64,000 nt of DNA from Celoporthe dispersa (taxonomy: Eukaryota > Ascomycota > Sordariomycetes > Diaporthales > Cryphonectriaceae): NCBI GenBank assembly GCA_016584495.1, contig WAID01000011.1, forward strand, positions 434,001-498,000. Direction: 5' to 3'. Below the pieces are notes generated by a model. It had not been told where the DNA came from. It did not search any database and saw only the letters and a list, made by a program, of their open reading frames with translations. The number at the start of each line of letters is the position of its first letter. The stretch's first letter is position 1. The position numbers and the translations under genes are program-made. Positions 21,824 through 32,779 of this stretch are shown here, piece by piece.

Positions 21824-23926
21824 TCAGACGATAGTGAGTCTTGATTTTGACTCTCCTTCGTAAAAATTGTACAAGTTATCGAAGACTCCGAGACGCCGAT
21901 ACACCTGTCGATTTTCCATAGGAGCAGGCTCCAGAATCAAGCCCGTGCGATCTGTAATGAAGACACAAGTGACCGTGCCTTTTCTTTCTGACGCCTCTCT
22001 TGCAATATCAAACCTGGCAACGGCGATGTGAGAGTCGTCTTCATCGTCCGGTGCTCCTTCGGGTGTCATATGAACGGGATGTAGGACAGTGACTAATCCA
22101 CTCCAGCCAGTGCTCTTCTTGGTTTTTTGCCTGAGCTTGCCCGGTTCTCTCAGTATCGGGCTGACATATGCAAGCTTGGTGGGCGCCCTGAGCACAATCT
22201 CCCACGATCCTCCGTCTCCAAGGAAGTCGTGCCCCGTCGGAAAGGCTATGAATTCCACCAGAACAATTTCCTGCAGCCTCTCGCTGAAACGATGGTTTGT
22301 AGGCCCATCCACCGACGCCCAAGACCAAGATGGTGCGCGATTTTGAGCGTCACCCGTAGGCCGTGCCATAAAATCGCCAGGCCAGAGAGTTTGCCATTGT
22401 TTCTTGATATCGTCACTCCTAAACTTCATCCCAAGGCCACGTCGGGTCGTCCAAAGAAGTCCCCACGGCAGATCCGTCTTCCAGATTCCGACCCGGTACT
22501 CCTCAGCGATATGTTCCTGGAGGGACCGCACCACGCCGGAAATCGCGGCCAAGCGGTCTGCGGGGCGCGTTAGGAATCGTGGGGTGTAGAAGAGATCCAG
22601 CGCCCAGTACCAGAGCTTCAAGTAGTCCAGTCTTGTATCTGGCGTGCGGGACATGGGTAAAACTCGTAAACCCTCGAACCAAGGGGCGGGTTTCGACGCC
22701 CTGATGCTGCTGTACAGCCCTCTCTGGATTCGTGAGCCTTCTTCCCAGACCCCGCTGTCTACACACCTGTAGTGCATCTGCTCCTTTCCATATACCAGCA
22801 GGCGCCTCGGCAGCACGGCCTCCTCGTAGCACCAGGCACGGGTGCCCGCCGGACCCTCCTGTACCGAGGGTACTCCTGGTCTCAAGAATACGTAAGTTTC
22901 ATCTGTTGACAAAGAGTCCATTCGGCTGCTCCGGCTGTATCGGAGTCGCTGGTCAGAAAGCACAGGATGCGGCCTCCGACATAGGAAAGTATCACAGACC
23001 GTCTTCGTGGAGGCGGCCTGTATGGTGAGGTGGGAGTCACCGAAAATGCGGTGCATGTTCATGATTTCCTTTTTTTGAATGCCTTGTCGTCTTGGACGAT
23101 GCAGAGGGCGTCGATCCAGAGGTACCGTATGCCGAGCTTTCGAGTGGCGAAGACGGCGTCCTGGATGGTCTGTGGTAATTTTTCTTCAGGGACTCCGTCG
23201 AGATACTGATCCTTGTTCCAAGTGCTGAGGTACAATTGTTGTAGATCGTTTGTAAAAGGGACACCCCAGACGTAGCTGAGAGCGACATAAAGTCCTTTTG
23301 TTGTTCCATTCACGTTTTCGAAGAGCCGGAGTTTCTTGGCTGAGTCCACAGACCCAACGTCCAGGGTATAGGTCGGCAGGTCCGCTTCCACGACGGAGCA
23401 GCTGTTGTGATTACGAGTGCAATCTCTCAACCACTCCCCAATACGGTGGAAGGCCTCATCGGACCGCAGATCAGAGGCCATGGGCCTTCCAGAGACACCA
23501 CTAACCGAACAAATGGCATCTGTGTTTAATCGTCAATGTCACTTGCAGCATTATAAATACGGATCTGGGCGGAATATAAATAATACCTGGTAATACATAG
23601 AGAGGCAGAGTGATGATATTCCCACCTTCCTGGTAATCATAATCCTCAACCAACCAAGCCTTTGATTGGCCACTTGTAATATCGAGGAAGAATGCAATTG
23701 CTGCTTGCTGTGTCCTGATCTTATCGAGATAATCAGGTGCGCACTCTGCCTGTACTGCTCTCCACAGCCACCAGCAGAAAGGACATAGGCAAGATTGGAG
23801 GTCATCTAGGCTGTTGTGGATCCGATGTGAGTATGCATGAAATTCTTCAACCGGGGGAAGTTCCTGACATGCTGGACAAAGAGCTGAAATATTGTAGTCT
23901 ACAAGTGTGTGGGTATAGGGAGTCAT
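21824..23926 (-). CDS. HET-domain (heterokaryon incompatibility) protein, frameshift inside the HET domain
   Basis: Member of the fungal HET family, which acts in non-self recognition; activation in many members triggers cell death after hyphal fusion. Exon 1 23926-23587 and exon 2 23519-21824, separated by a 67-bp GT..AG intron. The N-terminus has two paired-Cys motifs (CPAC and CPFC) typical of these proteins. The HET core follows in exon 2: YVALSYVWG, then LPQTIQDAVFATRKLGIRYLWIDALCIVQDD. The frame breaks at 23070-23076, a T7 run (A7 on the coding strand) where one base appears to be missing: the upstream frame meets TGA at once and the downstream frame continues with typical sequence (HRIFGDSHLTIQAAS). 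With the base restored the length would be about 678 aa. Real inactivation is quite plausible here, as HET genes are often lost, but the same kind of lesion occurs in conserved genes nearby. Confidence 0.82.
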
Positions 23927-24604
23927 GGCTCCAAGCAGAGGAGGAATCGATCAAGACTAGGATCACACCACAGAGAACTTTGGCTCAATGCTTATCGGTT
24001 GACGTTGGGACGCCGTGGGAGTCGGACACGGGTCCTGCATCAGGGCCGGCGCCGAGGGGAGCTTGCAAGCATCAAGGCGCCAACCACGTCTCTTATGCGG
24101 CAAAGCCCGTTCTGAGCTGATCTGATCGGCGGCGCATGGGTTTAACTCCCCGACCTCGTCTCCACTGGTGGTCTCCTCCACCCACCACGGCACGCCAGCC
24201 AACATCCTCGGCCCAGATGAGCGGGACACGGCGCTGAGATATGAAGAAAGGTGCCCTCTTGGGCTGTGCAGGATGCACACCACAATGTGGCCTGCAGTTA
24301 GTGCGCGTGGAAGTCATCTCAAGCCTCGGCTGCTTCTTACGCGGCCCCTGGCTGAATACATAATCCCTGGAAAGAAATCTATCCAGAAAGGGATCACCGC
24401 AACGTGTCAAAGGATGAGCATCCCCGTCCTGTTGGTTTAGTATAACTTGTCCAAAGCCTAGTGAACAGCACGCGCATCTGGATATCATCCATAATCCTCG
24501 ACCTACCTTTTTATAGAGATCGATCGAGTACTAACAAGTGGCTCGAGATATCCTCTCTCACGCTCTCTCCCCTATCCTTGTCTTCTTACTATCAACTCAA
24601 GAAG
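23927..24604. other. shared upstream region of the HET and flavin monooxygenase genes
   Basis: Divergent intergenic region of 678 bp. A pyrimidine-rich stretch at 24550-24590 lies just before the monooxygenase ATG. No gene seen. Confidence 0.5.
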
Positions 24605-26092
24605 ATGGGCTCTTCAGCCACCAGTGCCGACTCGTACGACATCATCATCATCGGCGGCGGCCTAGCCGGCGTTAACTGTGCCTACCGCCTCCAGTCCAGG
24701 CTCCCTGACGCCAAGTTCGCGGTCCTGGAAGCCCGTGATGACATTGGCGGCACCTGGGAGATCTTCAAGTACCCAGGCATCCGGTCCGACTCAGACCTGC
24801 ACACCTATGGCTTCGCCTGGGAGCCGTGGCCGTACCCGACGCCCATCGCCGAGGGGGAGCTGATCCTGTCCTACCTGCATGAGTGCGTGAACAAGTACGA
24901 CCTGCGCAGGTACATGCGCTTCCGGCACAGGGTGACGGGGTGCGACTGGTCCAGCGAAGCCAAGAAGTGGACGCTGGCGGTCGATAATGACGGGCAAAAG
25001 AAGACCTACGAGACGTCCTTTGTGGTCCTCGGCACGGGCTACTACGACTACGAGAACCCCCTGCCCGCCGTGATTCCTGGGCTGGAGAATTTTCAGGGCA
25101 AGGTGATGCACCCGCAGTTCTGGCCGACAGACTATGACTTCTCCGAGAAGGAGGTGGTGGTCATAGGCAGCGGCGCCACGGCCATCACGCTGATCCCCAA
25201 CCTGGCGCCCATGGCCAAGCACGTCACGATGCTCCAGCGGAGCCCCACGTGGATCGTGGCCACCACCAACCGGGCTCCCCTCGACGGGCATTGGCTGAAT
25301 ACCTTCCTGCCCAGGAGGCTCAAGGCGTGGCTGCACTGGCTGTACTTTGCGGTCGTGCCCTTCTACCGCGTCACCCTGTGCCGAATGTACCCGCAGGTGG
25401 CGAGGACCGCCCTCCTCAAGCAGGTGGGCGAGCGGCTGCCCGCGGACATCAGCACCGACCCGCACTTCACGCCGCGATACGATCCCTGGCAGCAGAGGCT
25501 GTGTCTGTCGCCAGAGGGAGACTTCTTCGAGTGCTTGCACGGCCGAGACGGGAAGCCTGCGAGGGCGGGCGTGGTCACGGCCAAGATCGAGACGGTCACG
25601 GGGGACGGCATCCTCTGCGAGGACGGGCAGAGGCTGAACGCCGACGTGATCGTCACGGCAACGGGGCTGAAGATGCAGTTTGGTGGTGGGATCCCGCTCC
25701 GCGTCGACGGCGAGCTGGTCAGCTACCCTGAACACGTCATCTGGGAGGGCTGCATGATGAACGATGTGCCAAACCTGATGTACATGGTTGGATATGCCTG
25801 GGCCTCGTGGACGCTGGGGGTAGACAACACGGCCATCATGCTGTGTCGTCTGTGGAGTGAGATGATGAAGAGGGGCCAGCAGGTTGCTGTGCCCAAGTTC
25901 CCACATAGGAGGATTGCCGAGGAGGACAAGAAGTCTTGGCTGGAGCTGACATCCACATATGTAAAGAAGGACAGGACGTCTCCGTTCAGCCTAAAGGATG
26001 GCAAAGGTCCCTGGAAGGCGAGGGGCAATGTTTGGTTGGACTGGATACATGCCAGGGTTGGGAATGTGAGCAGAGCCTTGGCCCTGTCCTGA
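24605..26092 (+). CDS. FAD-dependent Baeyer-Villiger-type monooxygenase
   Basis: Class B flavin monooxygenase of 495 aa in one exon, inserting oxygen into a ketone or hydroxylating a substrate with NADPH and O2; the substrate is unknown. Residues 12-24 (DIIIIGGGLAGVN) form the FAD-binding Rossmann motif. GGTWEIFKYPGIRSDSDLHT (about 45-64) is the typical segment after it. The fingerprint FQGKVMHPQFWP (about 162-173) fits the FxGxxxHxxxW consensus, and VVVIGSGATAIT (about 183-194) is the NADPH Rossmann motif. ATG at 24605 is the first that precedes the FAD motif; the longer open frame upstream is leader sequence. The frame is intact. It is transcribed divergently from the HET gene. Confidence 0.92.
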   Translation: MGSSATSADSYDIIIIGGGLAGVNCAYRLQSRLPDAKFAVLEARDDIGGTWEIFKYPGIRSDSDLHTYGFAWEPWPYPTPIAEGELILSYLHECVNKYDLRRYMRFRHRVTGCDWSSEAKKWTLAVDNDGQKKTYETSFVVLGTGYYDYENPLPAVIPGLENFQGKVMHPQFWPTDYDFSEKEVVVIGSGATAITLIPNLAPMAKHVTMLQRSPTWIVATTNRAPLDGHWLNTFLPRRLKAWLHWLYFAVVPFYRVTLCRMYPQVARTALLKQVGERLPADISTDPHFTPRYDPWQQRLCLSPEGDFFECLHGRDGKPARAGVVTAKIETVTGDGILCEDGQRLNADVIVTATGLKMQFGGGIPLRVDGELVSYPEHVIWEGCMMNDVPNLMYMVGYAWASWTLGVDNTAIMLCRLWSEMMKRGQQVAVPKFPHRRIAEEDKKSWLELTSTYVKKDRTSPFSLKDGKGPWKARGNVWLDWIHARVGNVSRALALS

Positions 26093-26593
26093 GGGCTGTT
26101 GAGGTGATCTTTGCTTGGGAGGCTAAAGGCAAGAGGCTATGCTGGAGGGGTCCTGGGAATGCAAATCAGTCTGCAATGAACTTCCTTACATGGGTTGGAA
26201 CAGGACATGGCTGAGACACTGTGTAAAGGATGATTGTAGAATAGGAATGCCGCGGCCATGAGCTTTCCAGAGCGATGACAGACAAACACAGAAAGTATGA
26301 GGGGTGGCAGGTGGGTCCTTGCTTTCGAGCTAGGGAGGGATGAGGTACCGGTACTATACAGGGTAGGACCTGGAGGGGCAGCAGGCACACTTTTGGCCAG
26401 CTGTCACCAGCTGGCTGCTTGCTGAATCAGCAGAGCACCCACCAACAATCAATTTTCGCGATGAGGTGAACTTTTTTCTGTGATTGTCTCCAACGCCCTG
26501 ACCTCAACCAACCTCCAAAAACCCACCACCACCACCACCGGACTGCATCTCAAATCTTGTCAATTCCCCTCCAGAGGAATCAAAGCAGTCAAG
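26093..26593. other. promoter region of rps7
   Basis: 501 bp between the monooxygenase stop and the rps7 ATG. It includes a short CCA trinucleotide tract near 26521-26538 in the probable 5' leader. No coding signal. Confidence 0.55.
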
Positions 26594-27745
26594 ATGTCCA
26601 CCCCTCAGCTGAACAAGATCGCGCCCAACAGCCCCTCCCACCAGAAGCCTTCTGAGCTGGAGTCCCAGATCGCTGGTGCCCTCTATGATCTCGAGACCAA
26701 CACTGCCGACCTGAAGGTCCCTCTGCGGCCTCTGCAGTTCGTCTCTGCCAAGGAGGTGAGAAGATGAAACTACCATTTTCCCCAGAAAACAGAACAAGAC
26801 TCGTGTGGTCTATCCGCCAAAAACCGACCCCATCGAATCCTATTCCACCGAGTGCGACTGTGCCCCGACACCGTCTTGTCCGCCTGTCTGTTCCCGTCGT
26901 AACTACTCTGCCTCCTCTCGTGTTGTCTCGACAATGTAAAAGAGAAGGACAAGTGTTTCGACTGCCAGCCAGAGGAGAGAGAGTTGCGTGATGGAAAAAG
27001 AAAACCAACCAACCAACCTCTCTCGCGCGCATACGATACTTGGAATCACAAGCGAAAAGAAGACACTCAAATACAACAAGTGTGGAATAGGACGGGAAGC
27101 GGTCCACGGATTCTGTTTCTCTCCCCCTTCACAGGGGCCAGACAACACCATCCGGGAGCTCGCATGCTGACTTTTGGGATCTTGAAATAGATCGAGGTCG
27201 GCCACGGCAAGAAGGCTATTGTCATCTTTGTCCCCGTCCCTTCCCTGCAGGGCTTCCACCGTGTCCAGCAGCGGTAAGTTTCTTCTCCCCACCCTTTCCT
27301 GGCCTGCCTCCATGATTTCAGGTCGCCCTTTAGCTGCCAATCTGCACAACCTCGCTGACCTGGCCCACGAACCACCAGCCTCACCCGTGAGCTCGAGAAG
27401 AAGTTCTCCGACCGCCACGTCCTGATCCTGGCCTCCCGCCGCATCCTGCCCCGCCCCAAGCGCTCCACCCGCTCCCGCAACACCCAGAAGCAGAAGCGCC
27501 CCCGCAGCCGCACCCTGACCGCCGTCCACGATGCCATCCTGACCGACCTCGTCTACCCCGTCGAGATCGTCGGCAAGCGCATCCGCACCAAGGAGGACGG
27601 CGCCAAGACCCTCAAGGTCATCCTCGACGAGAAGGACCGTGGCGGTGTTGACTACCGCCTCGACACCTACTCCGAGGTCTACCGCAAGCTCACCGGCCGT
27701 GGTGTCACCTTTGAGTTCCCCCAGGCTGGTGCCGCTGAGTACTAA
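26594..27745 (+). CDS. rps7: 40S ribosomal protein S7 (eS7), three exons
   Basis: Component of the small ribosomal subunit. Exons 26594-26755, 27191-27273 and 27379-27745 give 203 aa with no frame problem. The introns are 435 bp (GTGAGA..ATAG) and 105 bp (GTAAGT..CCAG). Family sequence reads across both joins: LQFVSAKE-IEVGHGKKAIVIFVPVP and [30 protein letters not shown]. The C-terminal part contains TLTAVHDAILTDLVYPVEIVGKR and ends FPQAGAAEY. Codon use is extreme (nearly all C- or G-ending), as expected for a highly expressed gene. The first intron is several times longer than others in the window. Confidence 0.97.
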
Positions 27746-28238
27746 GCGCCTCTCTCTCTCTCTTCCCTCTTGTTACAACATGGAAGGGGTCAAGTTGGTA
27801 GTCAGTCCGAGACAGTGGGACGGACAAGGGTCACCATGAGTTAAAATACCCAAGGTGTTGGAGGTGGCGAGGGCCGTGGTGGTTCTTAAAGTTAGGGCTT
27901 TATGGGCAAACTGGTTGATTGATCAAAAGGGACAAGAGTGGTTGGCAAACCAAATTTGGGAGGGGGCACAACGGCGTTCTTCTGCGTTTTGTTTCTTCTT
28001 GAGGACGGGATAGCTTGTCGAAATAGAACAAGCACGGTCTAAAATTTGCCAAATGATGAAATCGCCAGAACTGTCATAAGCCGCTACAAAACTGTTGCAT
28101 CTTGCCATGCCCGAGACCTGCTGCGAATCTCTCCTTATCTCCAAATGACCTGTCTAGACTCTAATTCTCCGGGGTATCTCTGATCAACATCATGATGCGC
28201 TTACATGTAGAAAGTCCCTTCTCTTGAAGTACTTCATC
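27746..28238. other. intergenic between convergent genes
   Basis: 3' flanks of rps7 and the dynactin p62 gene. No coding signal; a CT tract directly follows the rps7 stop. Confidence 0.55.
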
Positions 28239-30190
28239 CTAATCCTGCTTGATCCGGCCTATGCCTAGTGCGCACCAGTACGCCAGCTCTCTCCTCTCCC
28301 TCCCGTCCTTGCTGTCCTTGGCCGGCGCCCCATCCTGTGCGGCGTCGTCCGTCTCCCACTCAAGGCGCACGTACATGGGTATCTCCAGGATATCCTCATC
28401 CTCCTTCAGTGGGCTCAGATCCATGGCTCCCTTGGCATCCTTAGCGAGGATCGAAAAGTTTGTCTTCTCCAACCTCAGCGAGGCTGGCACCACCTCGACC
28501 ACGATAGTCACCCAGTTCCGACCTCGCTCCCAGACCTTGCCAGGCTCCGCCTGGTGCTGCTGGCCCGTGGTCTCCTCGGTGCCGCCGCGCCGCCGCCTGT
28601 CCTTGTCGCCGTCCTTGAGAGCCTCATCCCACACATCCGTGTTGGCGTCGATCTCGAACTCGGGACACAGGATGGTGACCTTGCTAGCGAAGCGGCCCGG
28701 CGTAACCGAGGGCGTTGCTAGCGTGACCTTGACGGCCTCGAAGATAGGATTCTTGAAGGTCAGGGAGGAACTGCACCGGCCGGAGGGGCGCCAGGAGAGC
28801 TGCGGGCCCGGCGGCGCTGATAGAAGCGCCCGAGGGTGCTCCCGATATCGTCTGGGAGAGGGACGTGGCCTGCAGTGGACGCATGGAGATGCTGGGGATA
28901 TAGCTCCCCGCCACGAGCCGTATGCGGAACCGCGTGTTGCTGACCTTGGCCTCGGGCTTGCTCACGATGTGGCGGCAGACGGGACACCTCTTGGATCGTT
29001 TGGTGCGCAGGAGGTAGGGGATGGGTCGGAGCTCGTCGAGGAACTTCGACCGGCCGTGCATCACGGGCTCGCAGACGTTGACCGGTAGCTGGGCGGCGGC
29101 CTGGTCGAGGGAGACGGTCCCATCCCAGCCAGACTGGTGCAGGCGCCCGATAGATGCCGTCTCGTCGAGATCTGCTACCTGCAGCCCTTCGTCGGCCTCG
29201 AGGGACTCTCGCATCAAATGAGCACGGGCCTTGGCCCCCTTCTTGTCGCCGAGCAGGCCAGTCCCGGTGTATAAGCTCATAATACGCGACAGAGAGCCCG
29301 GAGAGCCAATGCCCAGATCACCCAGTGAAGATAGTCCGGATGGGCCAGTGGAGGAGGCGTCGGCCAGCTGCGACTGGTAGAAAGATTTCAGACTGCCAAA
29401 TTGTGTCTCGACGTCAGGGTGTTCTGGCTCGTGAACGACATCCCTGGTGGGCGCTTCTTCTCCTATGGGGGGCAGGGCGGAGGAGGCGAGACCCGAGCCG
29501 ACGCTGACGGAGGAACTGCCGGGAGTGCCATCTTTGCGCCTGTCCTTGCGTTCCCTGGGGTGAGCCTCGTCCTGCCACCATTCCGGATCCTCTGCAGCTG
29601 GGCGTAGATGCCGTTGGGCTTGTCAAACCTAATACCAATCTCGGTGGACGTCCACTGACAGTAGGAGCACGTGAGGATGTAAGAGGACAGGGCGGAAGAG
29701 TGTGCCGTATCGGCGCGTTGGTCAGATGTTGATGGAGGCGGTGGGTCGGTGGCAGTGACGGAGAGCGGCCCGACACAGACGGGACACTGAAAACAGCTGC
29801 GCGTACACCTGTGAGAGAGGGGAAAGTCAGGTCAGCCTTCTTCAGGTCGTGTGGTATGGGGGTTCGGGAGACCAAGACTACACACCTGTTCCCGTCGCTC
29901 TTGATGTTGCTGCCAGGCACCTCGAAGAGGCAGTTTGGACAGTAGTAGGTGACGATCTCCTCGGCTATACACCTTGGACAGCGGATCTGGTGGCAGTCCT
30001 CGCAGTAGAGGAGGTACTCGAGAGGGTAGAGGCTGTAGTTGGCGCGAGGGGCCCTCGGGTCAAAGGCGCGCTCGTCATCATCGGGATCGGCCTGAAGGGG
30101 CGTGGTAGGATCGCTGTGGTTGTGGCGAGAGACGTTGGCTGGGTCCGAACAAGGGCATTGGATGTAGGTGTACGGTGTGATGGCAGCCAT
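28239..30190 (-). CDS. ro-2: dynactin subunit 4 (p62), two exons, two compensating frameshifts
   Basis: p62 subunit of the dynactin complex, which links cytoplasmic dynein to cargo at the pointed end; in Neurospora the gene is ro-2. Exon 1 30190-29886, exon 2 29808-28239, 77-bp GT..AG intron. The zinc-binding cysteine pairs are visible: CPCS, CEDCHQIRCPRC and YYCPNC in exon 1, then CFQCPVC, CSYCQW and CPVC in exon 2. Two one-base lesions occur in exon 2. Near 29557-29560 (plus-strand GGGG) a base is missing, between GGRTRLTP and RERKDRRKDG. At 28763-28765 (GGG) a base is extra, between LRPVQFL and TFKNPIFEAVKVTLATPS. They cancel, so exon length still fits 624 aa. Conserved sequence continues through to the end (LEIPMYVRLEWE). 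As a conserved single-copy gene, this argues for sequence errors. Confidence 0.87.
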
Positions 30191-32779
30191 CTTGACAGGC
30201 AGCGCTGGTTCTTGGTCAGCTCTAGCGCATGGCTACACCAAAGCTGCTTCTCCTCGTGCAATTCTGCTGCTGTCACAGGATCGGGCTCGCGACGCGACAA
30301 AGGGCCGAGACACGCTGACGGTGACGGTGCCAAGATATCTATCTCATATGCACATCTTTTTTTCCTTCCTTGGTGAGTGATGCAAATTAGTGAGCTATGG
30401 CTTGACGTCAGGATGTCATGTGTCCAAGAGAAGGGGTGTGCGCGCGCGTCGAAGTCGGGTAGGCGACTATGGAAGACGCGTTGACCTGAGGCTGACGGAG
30501 TATGGAGCTATGGGTAGTACATAGTACAGAAGGGTGGGGGTAAGCTTTTTGCCCCGGGGAGGGGGGGGGGTGGGGTGGGTTTTTTTTTCTTTTTTTTTTT
30601 TCTATACCAAGGCAACAGTGTTAGGGTGCACTGTCTGTGGCGTGCCTGCTTGCTGTACGCACCTTCTGTCCTAACACAAAAGATCTACCACTATTATGGC
30701 AAGTGCCATGTTACCCAAAGTGACCTCAAATTTGAGAGGTTGGTTTGCGATGCATGCATGTCCCAATCTTGACCTCACAAGATACGATACCTTGAAAGTG
30801 ACTGCCGACCAGCCACACAAGAGATCTCAGAACATGTGGGAAACGGGTACGACACACACAACCTGGGCATGACCAAATCCGACCCGAAGGGTTTCCGAAG
30901 GAACACAAGCCGGATGAAGAAGTCCCTCACGCTCCTCCCGAGTTTCTGCTAGCTTGTGCCTCGTCTGGTGGACCAACTCAGTGAGGATGATGCTATGGTG
31001 CAATCTTAAAGGAGGTGGATGGGTGGATCAGTGTATGGCCTGCAGCGAGAGACAGAGGCACGATGGAAGCAATCCTCCACCTTGAGAGGTTTGATGGTCC
31101 ATTCGCCTGTCCATCCGACCGACCATCCATCAAACTTATGGCCATCACCTCGACATTCTGCCTTGCGTGTATCGGGGACGACGATCTGGGCCACGAGAGG
31201 GTGTGAACGCGTGCCTTCAAAGTTTGTGGCGGCCCGAGAGATGCATACTACACAGCCCGTACAAGACATGTGTATATACGGACAATCGAGCTGAACACCA
31301 AGCAACAACCCGCCTTGCGCTACTGCACCACCCTCCCCACGTCTCAGTCCGGACCCCAGCTTTTGTCTCGAGCCACAATTTTCCATCTTTTCTCGTCCGT
31401 CAATCTGCTTGCTACCTGGCTGGGGGGTGAGGAGCCGCGTCGACCTGTTTTGCTGGAGGGCTCCCGGAACCATCTCTCGCCGGCACTAGGGGACGACTGC
31501 AATTTGATGGTGCCCACCATCTGTGATTTGATGAGCAGGCTGGTCATGTCACCATTTTGCGCTCGGTCGATCTGCTGGATCTCTCTCTCGTCGACCTCCG
31601 GACATTCTGGCCTCTAGCCCGCCCCGAGTTCTCGTCTCCACTTTGGAAATCTCGAGGTCTCGCCTCGCAGCTCGGAGGCAGCCCGAGTCTGGCCCGCTGG
31701 TTGTCGATACCGCTCTTGTGCCTCACCTCTCGAGGACCACCCTCGAGCCGTGTTCGCGACTCATCCTCCCGTGCTGCCTCGGCATCGTGAAGCCTCCTGG
31801 CTCTGCATCTCTGCCGATTCAGCACGGCCTGGCCCCGCCTAGTCAGGTCTAGCCTGCTGCCGTCGGTACAGGGTTGCACCCTTGGCCTGGGACACGGGCG
31901 TGGGCAAATCCTAAATTGTTTGGCATTCGTGGGATGCCACGCCAACTAGGGCCCTTCGGGCTGAGCTGCGAGAGAGACTTGGCTCTTCTTGATGGTACCA
32001 CTTCTCGTCATTCCCCATAGGGACCCCCGGTGGCTACACGAGCAGCGGCTCTCCTAGCCTCCTGGCATGGCTCGACTGGCAAGCTCTTCTTGGTGGCGGT
32101 GGTGGGGTAGCTGCAAGCCATGCAGCTGTGGAAGTTGAGTTGGCTGCTCGTTGAGTTTATCTTCTCGGTGCAGAGTGAGGGTCTCACAAATCTGTTTCAC
32201 GAGCATGCCGCCCTTCTTCAGATGCGGGTCGGGCTGTTGGTTGGGGGGAGACTATCATTCCTCACCTCTCCCACCGTCATCTCCCCAGCGCCCACTGGAA
32301 CGCCGCATCCTCTCCACAACAGTCAGTCAATATCAACAATAACCACCTGGTTCACTCGTGGTCTGTCTACAAAGCTGCGGGTATAAACATAATTCTTTCG
32401 CACACGCATACACGCACATACACTTTTTTCTCTTTCTGCTCGAAGCAGCCTCACGCAGACTCCCAGGGACCGCCATCTCGGTCTTCGCCAGATCCCGTCA
32501 CCGCGGCCACGAAACCCAATGCTAGTAATTGAGGCTTGAGTTGGCGCCGCTACCAGACAGCTAGCTCATCTATGGCTATCTTGATACCGTAGTGCGCCAG
32601 TGCCCCCGGTAGCTTCTGGACCAGGCCCAGCCCCAGGTCCAACCCAGTTGATTGATACGGGCTCGCCTAGTTTGACGAGATCGTCCTCATACACATATAC
32701 AAGGGACGTGGCCTGCCTCGCTACGGGACCTTCGCCTCCGCTCTCGTCGTCTTCACGTCCGAGGAAGTCCGCCAGCGTC
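30191..32779. other. 2.6 kb intergenic between divergent genes, no convincing gene
   Basis: Between the dynactin p62 start (minus) and the chosen DUF8004-type start (plus). Features are G- and T-runs at 30560-30602 and pyrimidine-rich plus-strand DNA from about 31330 onward, probably promoter and leader of the downstream gene. The plus-strand frame from 32600 to 32779 is continuous with the DUF8004-type exon 1 and is Ser/Pro-rich, so part of it may be coding if translation starts upstream through an unseen exon. Confidence 0.45.

Noticed and set aside
24791..25906. 371-codon minus-strand frame opposite the flavin monooxygenase
   Set aside because: Mirror of a GC-rich coding exon; no family motif, whereas the plus strand has FAD, NADPH and Baeyer-Villiger fingerprints.
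26990..27175. Possible box C/D snoRNA in rps7 intron 1 (GTGATGG and CTGA)
   Set aside because: The C box is imperfect, the spacing of about 180 bases is too long, and no terminal stem was seen.
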